NCBI GenBank assembly: GCA_949152475.1
Contig: OX424559.1
Span: 15,159,809 to 15,223,808, forward strand
Source of the DNA: Terebella lapidaria
Lineage: Eukaryota; Annelida; Polychaeta; Terebellida; Terebellidae
Length of the DNA: 64,000 nucleotides
Direction of reading: 5' to 3'
The position numbers were made by a program, and so were the translations under genes. This document shows positions 1 through 12,300 of this stretch, piece after piece. The notes under the pieces were generated by a model. That model worked only from the letters and a program-made list of their open reading frames with translations. It searched no databases and was not told the origin of the DNA. Every line of letters begins with the position of its first letter. Positions within the stretch are counted from its first letter, which is position 1.

Positions 1-375
1 CTGTGGACTGTGAGGCTGTCACCATCAACGAAGCAGATGACAATGTAGCAGCTGCAGGCGCCGGCTTGGGCTTGGGTTTTGCAACTGTCTGTGGTCTCGG
101 CTGAAGCAGTGAGATGGCCTTAACATTTGTCTCTGGTAGATTTGTCACCACAAAGTGCGGTTTTGACACCGCTATTCCCTCGTCTGTCGTAGTACGACAC
201 TCGCTGGATAGCGCCCTCGGCACAGCCTTGGGATCAGCGGAGGTGACCTCTGGTGCCAGATGTGGATCCCCAGAGGTCGAGAGTGAACAGCTCTGTGTCG
301 ACTCCTCCGGCAGGTTGTCCAAAGTCAGCAGCTTTCGTTTTGAGTCGGAGGCGGTGGACGCACGATCGACACTCC
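1..375 (-). CDS. KMT2A: KMT2 exon 26, partial, cut by the window edge
   Basis: Open minus-strand exon after a CTGCTGCAG acceptor. It is in phase with exon 25 (G plus GG completes a glycine codon) and open to base 1. It encodes a Ser/Thr/Pro-rich stretch (LSTSGDPHLAPEVTSADPK) and a KPKPKPAPAAA run. No domain is recognised. This agrees with the long poorly conserved region between FYRN and the taspase-1 sites of KMT2A/B. A second in-frame acceptor three bases away is possible. Confidence 0.75.
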
Positions 376-3300
376 CTGCAGCAGTAAAGGGGAAGGGAAA
401 TGCATTCACGTAACAGCTGTGACAAGGTTTAAGCAAGTTATATCCCATACACATAAATCAGTAACATTATTGCAAGGAATCTTGCAAGTTGCTACTTCGG
501 CTCAAATGACGGATATCACTCGTATTTGACTTGTTCAGTATTCATGAATTTACTTTGTCATACAAGGAAGTTATAAGGCCATCGTTTTTTATTTAATTGT
601 TTTACGGAAAAATCTTTGCTAAAACTTTACAGTCGGTCGGTAGGAGCGAATAAAAATAAATGTAGCTGAAACTATGTGGTCGGTCGGGTAAAAAAAAGTA
701 CAAACCAATTTTGGACAATAAGTTCAATACTATACATGCTGAAGTGCTCGTACTTCCGCTCGTTGTACAATATTACTAAACCTTCCTGTCATTTTGTAGT
801 GGGATACCACCAAGACGTATCAGGAAACACATAAAATGGTGGCAATGATTTTATATCGCTTCTAAAATATGACTCAACATTATGTTTGATGTACATGACG
901 TCTGAAAACAACAATGGCATGAAATGCACATCTCATGATATTCTGAGGCATATAAAACACATAAAAGTGGTAAAAACTCAATTTTATCTACAAAAAACCC
1001 CCAAAACAAAACAAAAGTAGAACAGAAAGCCTGACCAGAAATAACAAATCACATGAGATATGTATATGACCGAAAGGATTATTGTCATTGTTTTGTTAAT
1101 TACTAGACTACATGAATTCTGTGACAAAGTTTGACAGTGTGATTAAGAGAGCTCTGCTGATGTATACTTTCATCTTTTCATGCTCCATCAACGTACGATT
1201 GTTGAAGACATACAATGCGCTCCATACAACAGTTCTCAGCTACATACAATCTTGATGCAACACACTTTTTTTCGGCGCATTTTGTTCCGAGTCGGCGGGA
1301 TAATAAAAATAAAAACATGAACTGCTAAATTTATTTATTAGCGGCCAATTTTGACTAGAGTCGGCGGGTTTGTAAAACAATTGATCAAAAAATAATGGCC
1401 TAATCTGTCTAAAACCCGTCTTTATTACATATCTACCTCTACAAGAAAATAAAAGCGTTTATTATAGAAGGTGTGAATGGCAATAAATATTGATTTAGTG
1501 AACAAAACAAAGCTTGCATGGGTGTACGATAACTCGAGACAAAACCTATCGAATAACAACTTCAATGTATTGAGAACAGAAGCAAGCCGATAACTTACCC
1601 TCCCTGGAGTGTCGGGACGTTCTATCCACACTCCCCTCCCGAGAACTCCGCGATTTGGTTCGTTGTCGGTTGTCGGCCGCTGCCGCATTGAGCCTGTCCA
1701 CAATCTGTGTCAGGTTCATGTCGGAGTCTGCATCGTTTGGCGATGGTGTCGCTGATGTACCCTTGAACTTCCCGAGGTCAGATTTGTTCAGGAGTTTTAG
1801 GGTAGTCGGCGAGAGAAGTTCCAATTTGACGGTCTCGTCTTGTGACTTGGACCTTGCTCGATGCTGTTGCTGCAACGGTTGTGGCCAGGACTGACTGAGT
1901 GAATTGTCATCGACTGTTTTTGTCGTTTTGGTAATGTGACTGGCCCCACTCCAGGATTGGTTCAGTGTATCAGTTAGACCTCCTTTTGAGGTCCCCGAAG
2001 AGGCTAAGTTTTCCGTGGAACTCCCGATTCGTCTCCGTTTCAGATCACGTTCATCTTCGACAGGGCTACATGATATGGTGCTCTCAGAGTTGTAGTCTCG
2101 CTCCTGGGGCGACTGAAGCTTCACAGTAAGCGCGGAGGAGGTGTAGGCGACGGCCAACTCATGGTTATAGTTTGGATGGTTGACATCATGGACAATCGTC
2201 ACGTCTTTCATGACGACATCTGCGGTTTTGTCGTGGGGAGTTACTTGAATGACTTGTAACGTGTACACACATCGGCGGCGGGCGTCCGTCGTGCTCCAGT
2301 AGACACGGCTCGCGCTGGAAAAATCAGAGATAAACGTGGGTGTAAACTTTGACACTGTACGGAGCAGTCAAAAAATGTCAAACCATGTAAGTCCTGAGAC
2401 CGTGTGGGGAGCTATCAACAGATTGGGACTTCAGGCCAACACAGTCAAGATGTACAGCACACATTTGTTAGAAGATCAGCCGCATGTTTATTTTTGTCCA
2501 ATATATCGATCTTTCAAGTTTGCAACATGTAAATTGTGAAAATGACTTCCACGTTAAGTTTGAACTCTATACTAAAGCACCAACCGTAGTTTTACATTAC
2601 AATCTTGATCTACATTACACCCTTGCTGCACTGACCAGTAGTTGACAGGAATCAGCATGTTGGTGCAGTCTGACAGCTGACAGAGACGACCCAACTTCTC
2701 GACTGTCAGAGAACCTGGAATATAACATGCAACAGAGAGTTTCATTGTGAGTATGAAGCTGCAATCCCACTCAAATGTGCAAGTAGTCAGCGAAAGTAAC
2801 TCCGTCATTGACAAAGTATTTATCTTTTCATTTTATTTAACATGAGAATTTTGAGCCTGGCTTCAAACTGATTGTCAATGCCTTTCAATTTTTTTGAAGG
2901 TCATTCATCATAATTCCTAATATGTTGTATCTTCTGCAATGAAACATTTTTTTGCTTAGTAAATAAGCTAACTTTACCTCAGAATCTAAACCACAGACCT
3001 GCAACCACGTTGATTTGTTTTGGGTCGAGTCCTCTCTGCCACGTTTTCTTCAGTTGCCTCGAGTGTTCCGGTTCAATGCAAACACGCCGCATGACGGCAA
3101 AATTGTCCGTCTTCATTTTCTGAAAAGTGCGAGAACAAACTCATTTTCACCCGATCTATTGTGGTTCTTTTAATATGACGTATTCTCTCACAGTGTATTG
3201 TACATGCCAATATATATGGCACTAGGTAATCTCAACAAATTGATTGCCAATGGTTTCAATCAATACGAAGGTCATTGATTTTAATTTTGTTTTAAATTCA

Positions 3301-6300
3301 CTATCTTTGCAAAACAACATTTAATATGCACTTTTCTATAAACTTAGGTGCATGCGTTCATATCTTCTCAATGCAATTATGGCAAATCCTTCTTTCAAAT
3401 TTCCAACTTCCATCCCAAACAAACCAAAACCGAAACCAATGCCCTCTCCAACATGGGGAATACCGACCTCTCCATCCACCCAGGATTGGTGGGCGCGGCA
3501 GAAGACCTTCTTATCCTGCTGGAACACACAGTCGCGGCCTCGAGCACACATGAAGTGGAAGTTAGCCTGGCAGCCGGTCGCGCAGCAACCAACCGTAGCT
3601 CCCGGTCGACTGCAACGGTCACACTTCTGGGGACACAAACAGGGGCAAAGGCTTCGTTATCAACGTTTTTTTTGCTGTTTTTTGTCTTGTTTCTTTATAA
3701 TGATTTAGGGTGTCTTCTCTATACGTTACAAAGCTGTTGACTTGGGAATATTTCACGTTCGGATGATTTCAAATGATTTTCGAATGACTTTCATTACAAG
3801 TTCTTCAACCTCGAAAATATGAAATTCTGGAAAACTTATTTCCTCCTTTACTCAAATATTTTCCGTCATCATAATAATATATCCGTAAACTCAATACATC
3901 ACAATCATTGTAGCAGAAGCACCCCAAAGGCCATGCAATGCCTTGGCGCATGTTAGAAAGTATGGCCTCACTCACCAGGTTGCGGCCGCGGACAATCGCC
4001 TTGCGTACACACTGAAGGGCGCCGTCCACCTCCTCATAAACCTCGGCTGACCACAGGGCACAGTTGATGTGGACCCACTGGTCCTGTCCACAGTACAATA
4101 GTCGACCCGCCTCCTAATGTAGTCAAAGTGTTAGCGTTTAAACATTTGGGACTTTGCTTGTGGAAATAAATTGTGCATCTGTATTATTTCCATTTTCATG
4201 CAGGATTAATATGCACCTTGTAAAATTATACCAGTTATATGACTACTTATTTTTCCTTGCTGTGAATAGAGTTGGACAATCACATGACAATGTGGCGTGA
4301 TTCAGGGAACGAAAAAATATACACTTTTTGTTGAATTTAAGTTATCTCACAGTAAACAGCTCGGCATAAATGGAATTGCCCACAATGAGTGTATGTTAAT
4401 TTTGTTAGTGCCCAGAATCACACCATATCATTATGTGACTGTCCAGCCTCTATAGCTATGAAATAAAAAGTAAGACAATAGTCATATATTCTTAAACACT
4501 CTGATGTATTTCTTCGCTTTTCCGACAAGAGGGAACTCATTTCAAAGAAACATTGAGCCAAGAAGCCATGTTTATGAGAACTTACATTAGGTTTCTCGTC
4601 GCCATGGTGATGACAAAGGGCACATTTTCTTGAGTCGTCCCCAATGATTTCAAAATCTGATGGCGCTATTGAACTTGTGTCATCATCTTCAGAGAAAATC
4701 ATGTTATTAATAGATGATTATTTATGTATTCATATTCAAAACATTTCAATGTTTACGAACTGTTCAATCACTGTTTGTAGTGAAACGACAACCGATATTC
4801 AAGAATATATAATCTTTTTAAATTGCACATACTTTGCTCAATTTGTATATACCAGTGAAAATCTCATCAGTTTAATTTATCAAAATCACATCCACTTTCG
4901 AGCTAGATGGCAATATACGACCTTCCCAGCGAGACATATATACCTGCCACAGTGATGGGTTTGCGCAGTGTGCCGGTAAGTTTTTTGAAGGGCGAAGGCT
5001 GGGGAGAGCGAAGTTTTTCCTCCTCGCGAGTCATCCATTGTGCGTAGCTGTGGTCAGCATAGGGAGGGATCACTGCATTTGGTAGCATCCCGCTGGAGAA
5101 AGAAGGAATGGGGAAGTTGGGGGGGGGGGTGGGGGTTGACAGGGCAAATGTAACAAGAGAAACTTATTGGCTGCTAGTTTCGCCAAACATGCACATACAT
5201 GTGTATTAGTTTACTAATTTATTTGTCTGGATGAATGTTGAGCTCGATTTCTCACTATTATTGCAAGCTTTATTCTACAGCAGGTTATGAGTAAATGTAT
5301 AGGTATGTCATGTGATCAAATTTCTCCATGGTTGCTATATGATATTCAATCACGGACAGTTTCGTGGGCAGTAATTAAACTTACTTGGGTAGATTCCTGT
5401 TGTGCTCCCACAGTCGAGACTGATTGGCATTGAACCAAGGGAAGTTTGCCTGCATTTGCTGTAAAAATATTATTATACACTTGCAAAGATCTTTAAATTT
5501 ATTGATGGCATTTTATCAAGGTACTGGTTAATCTTGAACCCAACCATCATGTTTGGTGATGTCTTGCACATTACCTTGAGGAACAAAGACCGGATCGTCG
5601 CGTTGGCTTTTCTACGGAAAGCTTGCTGCTCGGACTCTCGTGACAGATTGAACTGAATGATTCTGACAATGTCGTCGTTAAACTCCTCCTGTGATAAGAG
5701 ATTCAGATAGCAATCAACAAATAATCTTCTTTCTGAATGATTGAAACTCATTAATCAAAAGGATTTTAAAGGTATATCTATTTTACAAAATTATTTAACA
5801 GTTATATCACATAATCTTATTCGGCCCTAATCCTGTGGTACATGGGTGGTCATTAACAACATTGTCTATTTTTTATATTGCACCCTAACAGACTGATATC
5901 AGTTTAACCACTCACCACACTGTTGTAGTTGTGATCCCGGACTTTTCTACGGATCGCTTGGAAGTCCTTCGGGTGGCTGATTTTCTCGTCCGTTTCTTGA
6001 CTTTCATCAGCAATCGTCGTCTCACTTTTCTGCTCCATAATCGTCCGGAAAACATCGTTTGATGCCAGCATGGGGTCGAAATCTTGCTGGGAGTTGGCCG
6101 TTTGTGCCGGTGTGATTCGGGGAGATTCATTTGTCTGTTTTTCATCAACGTTTGTTGCTCGCGATGACACGGATTCCGTCGTGCTCTCGCAAGGTGAATC
6201 TGGGCGTTTTTCAGGATCCAGTGAATTCGGAATGAATGGCTCTGACGCGGTACTGTTGGTTGCTTCGTCTGCTTTAAGATCGCTACTTAGAGCTTCTATC

Positions 6301-9300
6301 TTGTCATGATTACTTTCGTCGACTCTTGTGACCGTTTCAGAGAGAAGATTCCGTAGAGTCGAATGTCGGTCAACAGTTGCATCATCACTTGTTTTCGATG
6401 AAGACAAATTTTCTGACGTAGATTGAGCATGTGTTTGATCTTGTTTCTCAATCTCAATGACATCAACATCCATTGCTTCGTCACTTGCAGGAAGAGTTTG
6501 CGAAACATTCGTCAACTGACTTTGCTTTTTGTTGCTGTCAGTAGTTCCATTCTCGTCACACACTTGTGGGGTTTCGTTCGCTAGTGCATTGCCATCGTCT
6601 TCACCCCCATCACAACTCGCTTCACCCTCCTTAGCCAAAGAAACACTATCAACTGCAAGCTTTGCTTCGTCCGATGATGCACTTTCCGCAACTGCTAACT
6701 CCCGATTGCCAGCAGAAAGCTCGGCATTCACCAAATTTGTCACAGACGAGGATGGCGTAACAGTCTTAGAAGACGCAGAGGACATCATAGAGTCAGAGCC
6801 GATGTTGAGCTTTCTCTTAACAAACTCCAGTTTGGCCGTGTCCACACTTGGCAAGACGCCAGACGATGGTACTTCTGCAGTGGTTTTCGATGGTTCTTCA
6901 AACTGCAGAGAAGATATTTAATATTTGAACACTTTCATCCCGAAATCAGACTCTCTACTTTCTCACAAAATGTATAGAACAGTGATGCTCTTTCGAATGG
7001 CTTCAATGGTACACTGTAGGTGAGTTGTCAGGCACCAATTTCACCAAAGTTATGAAAGAAACCCCCCACCACAAATATTACCATTTCATCAATTTTAGGA
7101 TGTACCGTACCTTGTACGGCTCCAACATGGACGAGCTCTTTATGCTTAGGATTGTGTTGATGACTGACTTGAACCCGCGCCGCATCTCTAGTACGGCCGC
7201 CTCTCGCCAGGGGTCAGCACCGGATGACTTACAGCGGTGACAGTGGAAGTCAATGTCCTCCGGCAACAGGCTCAAGATCTGGTACATCTCATCTACAGGG
7301 AGTTCACAATTTTTTAATCGATTTTCGAAGAGTTTTCTGATATCCAAACTGAATGCTTTTAAACCGATAATGTGGCTTTCAAACGTGACAATACCTGTAT
7401 TTGCCAACAACAAAACACTGTTCTAAATCAAAGTTCTGACTTGATCATAACCAGTATTCATTGCATAACTTTATTTTCTCATAGGTATTCATTATAGAGG
7501 TAGAAGTATGGAAAAGACTGCACTTGTTTCTACCCCTATTAAAAATTTTTCAATAGCCCAAGGCTAGATTTCACGTAAGGATTTACAACATTTTTTCAGC
7601 ATTTATTTAATGACCAGAGCTGTTGACTTACCTGTGACCTGCTCACACTTCGAGTGGACCCAGGACTCACACGTGGCACATTGTAGCATCTTAGACTCCC
7701 AGTCGTCGTCCGCGTAACATTTGTGACATACCGGACAATAGTTGCCTGGGTGAGAACGATACAAATGGGAAAACATATCGGTGATCAACGTTGCATTAAT
7801 ATGAATGCAAAAGAATAGAAATTGCTTGAAACTGGTATTTACTACATACATACCTCTATGATGAACACTGATGTTTGTTTATTTTAGAGGTTGAAGAACT
7901 TACACAAACTGATCTGATGAACCTACAATTTGCATAAAATTCAAGATGATCTTGGGACTGTTTATTATTGTACCTTGGTCCGTAAGCTTTCCACAGCTGA
8001 AGCAGAGGGAGAAATCATACGTCCACGTCGCGTCTTTAGACTTCCCAGGAGTCGTAGCTCCGCAGCTCTTACAGCGCACGCACTTCGGACACAGCTACGA
8101 TGACACAATGGCCCATAATACAGCACAATAATGTAGGCAAATATTTCACAAGATAATGGCTGTTTTGAATTTGTTTGGAAATGCCACTCAATTACTGTAA
8201 AAAGATAAATATTGGCGGCTAGAAATATTTGCAGGTTTTTACGTCCAAACAAATTTTACGTCCAGACAGCAAGAGATTCAAGTTTGCGGATTTTAGCTGT
8301 GGTGTATATTATATATAAAAGATAAATATTTGAGGTCAGTTTGATTTTGCAGCTGAAGAAAAAACGCGAAGTCTGCAAAATTATTTGTCTTTTTAGTACT
8401 GTAACTGGCTAAGCTTAAGATTATACTATACTCACCCAGACTTTCTTGCGTTTGGACGGTCTGGTCGGGTAGTTTGGACCGAGACACTCTGGATGGTAAT
8501 GATCCTGGCACTTCTGGCATTCCAATAACTGTGAATACACGAATATGAACATTATGATAACATCATATTGGAAGGTATTTTTCCCGAAACAATCGAGATT
8601 GAGGTTATAGAAATTTCTTTGAAATCACAATGAGAAATTTCAATAACATCTCCTCTTCATAAATGAATGCCAAGATAGTGTTTATTATAGAGGTCAAACA
8701 AAGACAATTACACATGTAAACGCATTTAGTTTTGTGGTTTTCCAAAAAAAATCTTGGCACAACTTATTACAGGACATATCCTATGGCTAGAGTTTACTAT
8801 TAGCTAGTTAATAGCCATAAGGACACATGAGCTACAACTGTAGGATTCCGTATCCTGGAATTTTAGAATTCGCCTTGGATTTCGTTATACGAGGTGTAAG
8901 CGCTATAAGAATTTGACCTATTATTATTGGTAATTTCCTCCCTGCACTCACATTTTTGGGTTTCCCACACACGTGGCAGGACTGACAGCGCCGACAGACC
9001 CAGTTCTCGCTGTTTTCCGGCGTCGGTCGACCCACGTCCGTCAAACAGAACGAATGGAACGGCTCACAGCAGACATTACAGTAATACAGCTGTGAAGAGA
9101 TGTGGTGAATTAGAATTCATTCACGTGGTTCACTAGAATTGGTCTACACTAGAATTGTATACTAAACACAAAACCTAATGTTTTTGGTCACTAATGTTGG
9201 TCATAATTTGTAAAATATGAGAACAAAATGTGACTGAATCTATGAAAATTCACTGTCAATTTATTAACAGAACACTTTCAGTTTGACACTACCACATCAT

Positions 9301-12300
9301 CACTTGTAATTCAAATACTATTATCGCTCAATAGAAACCACTGTTACATTATTAATACAATGTACATGTATTCCATTCTGGAAAACACACCTCATGTTGT
9401 CCACCGCATCCACATAGCAGACAGACGGTACGCACACAGACGGGCGCAGAGGTTACCAGGGCAACACCCCGCAACCAGGCGGCATCCAAGTCACATGAGT
9501 CCTGAAGGAGAGAGATTCCAATTATTTGGTTCTTTCATAATATATTATCTTCAAGTGAAATACAACTGAGAAAAGTGAGATCACATCACCATCTGTAATG
9601 AGTTTAGCTTTTTTTCAACAAAATCAATACTTATTAATATGATAAACATGTTATACAATAATGTCGGTCCAAAGTGTTTAATTTGGAGGTTAGGTACTTT
9701 TTGGCCCAAATTAGGTATGCTGCACTCTAATACTTCTCTTCCACTAAATGAATGCCATTTAGATCTGTCTATCACCTTTATATTAGAAATTGAAAGTAGC
9801 AGAAAGTGTAGTATACCCTACTTAGGCCATAAAGTGAACTCTCACCTTCATGTCGACCTTGATAAAATGACCTTCTTGTGAGAATGACGGCCACTTTCTC
9901 CTGCCAGTAGGCACAATGGCACCAGGGGGCAAGTCCTGCAAACAACAGTGGGTAGCTTTAGTCTTCACAATTGTACCAGTATATGTGATACCAGGGTTTT
10001 ATTTTTGAGACTATAATTGTATTTTATGTTATGAGTGAAAGCAACTGTTCAATCTGTCAAGTTCAATCTGAGTTCCTTTTTGCAGTGTTTTTCAAGAAAC
10101 ACATCCCAAAGCTGTAACAATACGAACAACTTTTTTTAGAGTAACAGCCATAAAATTGAAACAAACTATCAATGATCTATTTCATACACGTCCTCACCTT
10201 CCGTCGGTACTTCCTCTTCTGTTTATGGTCGACGATGTTGACTTTGGTGACCATTCTCTGTCGCCTGACCTCTAACCGATGTGGCTGCGAGTCTGAGTGT
10301 TGCTCCACGGTTGCAAGCGGTTCTCGACGCGTGTACGTTCGCTTGGTCGGCACTGCAGATGGCGCTACTGATGAACGATCCGCAGTCGAGGGCACTTGGG
10401 TCGCCCAGATGGCAGGCTCGTAGATCTCAGGCTCAGACTTGGCGGGGGAGGTCTTCAGCACTGGTCGAGGTCGGGGTCGGGATGAACCCAGAGGGTTCAA
10501 ACATTTCCGCATTCTGCGAGAAAGGATGGATTTTGCACAGTTACTCATATAACAGGACAACAGACTCGAAAACAGCACAGTTATTAATTAAAGGTGCTTG
10601 ATTGTGATAATCATGAGAATTTACCACTTTTATGAAATCTCTTCATTTGCACATATCAAATATATATAAGAACAGCATTTCCTGGTTAAAGATTCGCATA
10701 TTCACTTACATGCAAGCCTTCTTCATTAATCCACGCCCACCAAATTTCACCATATCTCTGAAATGTTCAAAATACAGTCAAGCGTTATAACGTCAATACT
10801 TCAACTGGCTGAACATTCCAATACACACGACAGTGACACAAATTCTCATCGAATCACCATTCGGTTCCACAATACAAATACGTAACCCCAAACTAACCTG
10901 CAACTGTAACACTTGCCACAACATTGAGCCAAGCAGCCGGCGCATTTCTTGCAGCGCTGGATGCGCTTGTACACAGTTCCGGCCTGCGTGAGGCCTTCGC
11001 GCTTGACGCTTGTGACCTTCGTGTTGCCTCGTGGGACTAGCGGCTTAAAAGCTTTGTTTGGCGTGCGTTTGATGGTGATAACGTCGCCGCTATCGTCTCT
11101 CGCTTGCCGAATGATCTCGTCCAATGATAGGTCGTCTGAGTCGGGTGTACCTGGGCAACAGAAAACAAAGTAACATTCATCAGGAAGGTTGGTGGTAAAC
11201 AACTTCCACAACTTGATTAAAAGTTACTTCAGTCACCATAATTTTCTGGGCGAGGTTTAAAGTAGTTATTATTCTTATAATAACCAAGTGTACTCATTAT
11301 TCTTATTATCATTAAAATGTACAGTGTGGTTTATAGGCTTGAAATGTCAAAACTACATCTTTTTTAACTTTTTTTTTTATCAAAAAGCTTAATCATGGTA
11401 ATAATAGTATGAGATCACTCTACTGCATATACCTACTACATAGTATGTTTATGTTGGCCATACACTGATTTTTACATCTAGTGTGGACTGTAGTTATGCA
11501 CTTTATATGGATAATCACCTGGTCTGTGTTCCTCGAGCTGTAGAATTCGTTCCTTCTCCATCGCGGGCAGTGCACTCAGTGTCAACTCCTCCCTTGTGGG
11601 GAAACACGCGGGTTTTCCCAGAGCTACTGCAGCCCGACGACAAACATGCTTGATCCTAGGCCCGCCTACCCGCACAGCAGCGCCATCTGGTGGCTCGCTG
11701 GGGAACGGCTCCTCACCGTCCATCTCAACGCTGGTGTCAATCGTGAGCGGGGTACTCAACGGGATGGAACTCTCGAGGATTGCTTGTGCTTCTTTGTCGG
11801 CGATGATTTCGGCCATCGCTTCGTCTCGTAGGTTAACAGGGCTCGCCAAGTCAACATCCGAGTCAGGTTTGTTTTCTGTAATTGAGGGTCTTTTGCAGTT
11901 TATTAGCGATAAGTTCGGTAGCGTTGGATTAAGTGGTAGGTTGGTGGGTTTGGCAGGAGGATTTATGGTAATAAAGCAATGTGAGTTAGCGCAGGTTATT
12001 TTGTCAGGCGTGTGATAAGTGAACATATAACGATTAGAAAGCAGTTTTAAATCGAGCACAAAAAGGGGTAGTTATTCGGATTTTGAAATGTTTCAATAGC
12101 CACAACGGATACTACGAAGCACGCCTATGATTGGTTGGAAATTATAAAAAGATTTATGAATCATCAGTAATCATTGCATGTGGGTACATGTACATTACAT
12201 ATTCAAGTATGCTGATCAAAAGCCAATACTCAAAGCAACAAATCATGTTACTACAAAGAATTTGCTAAATTCAACAAATGTCAAGCAAATTTATGTAAGT

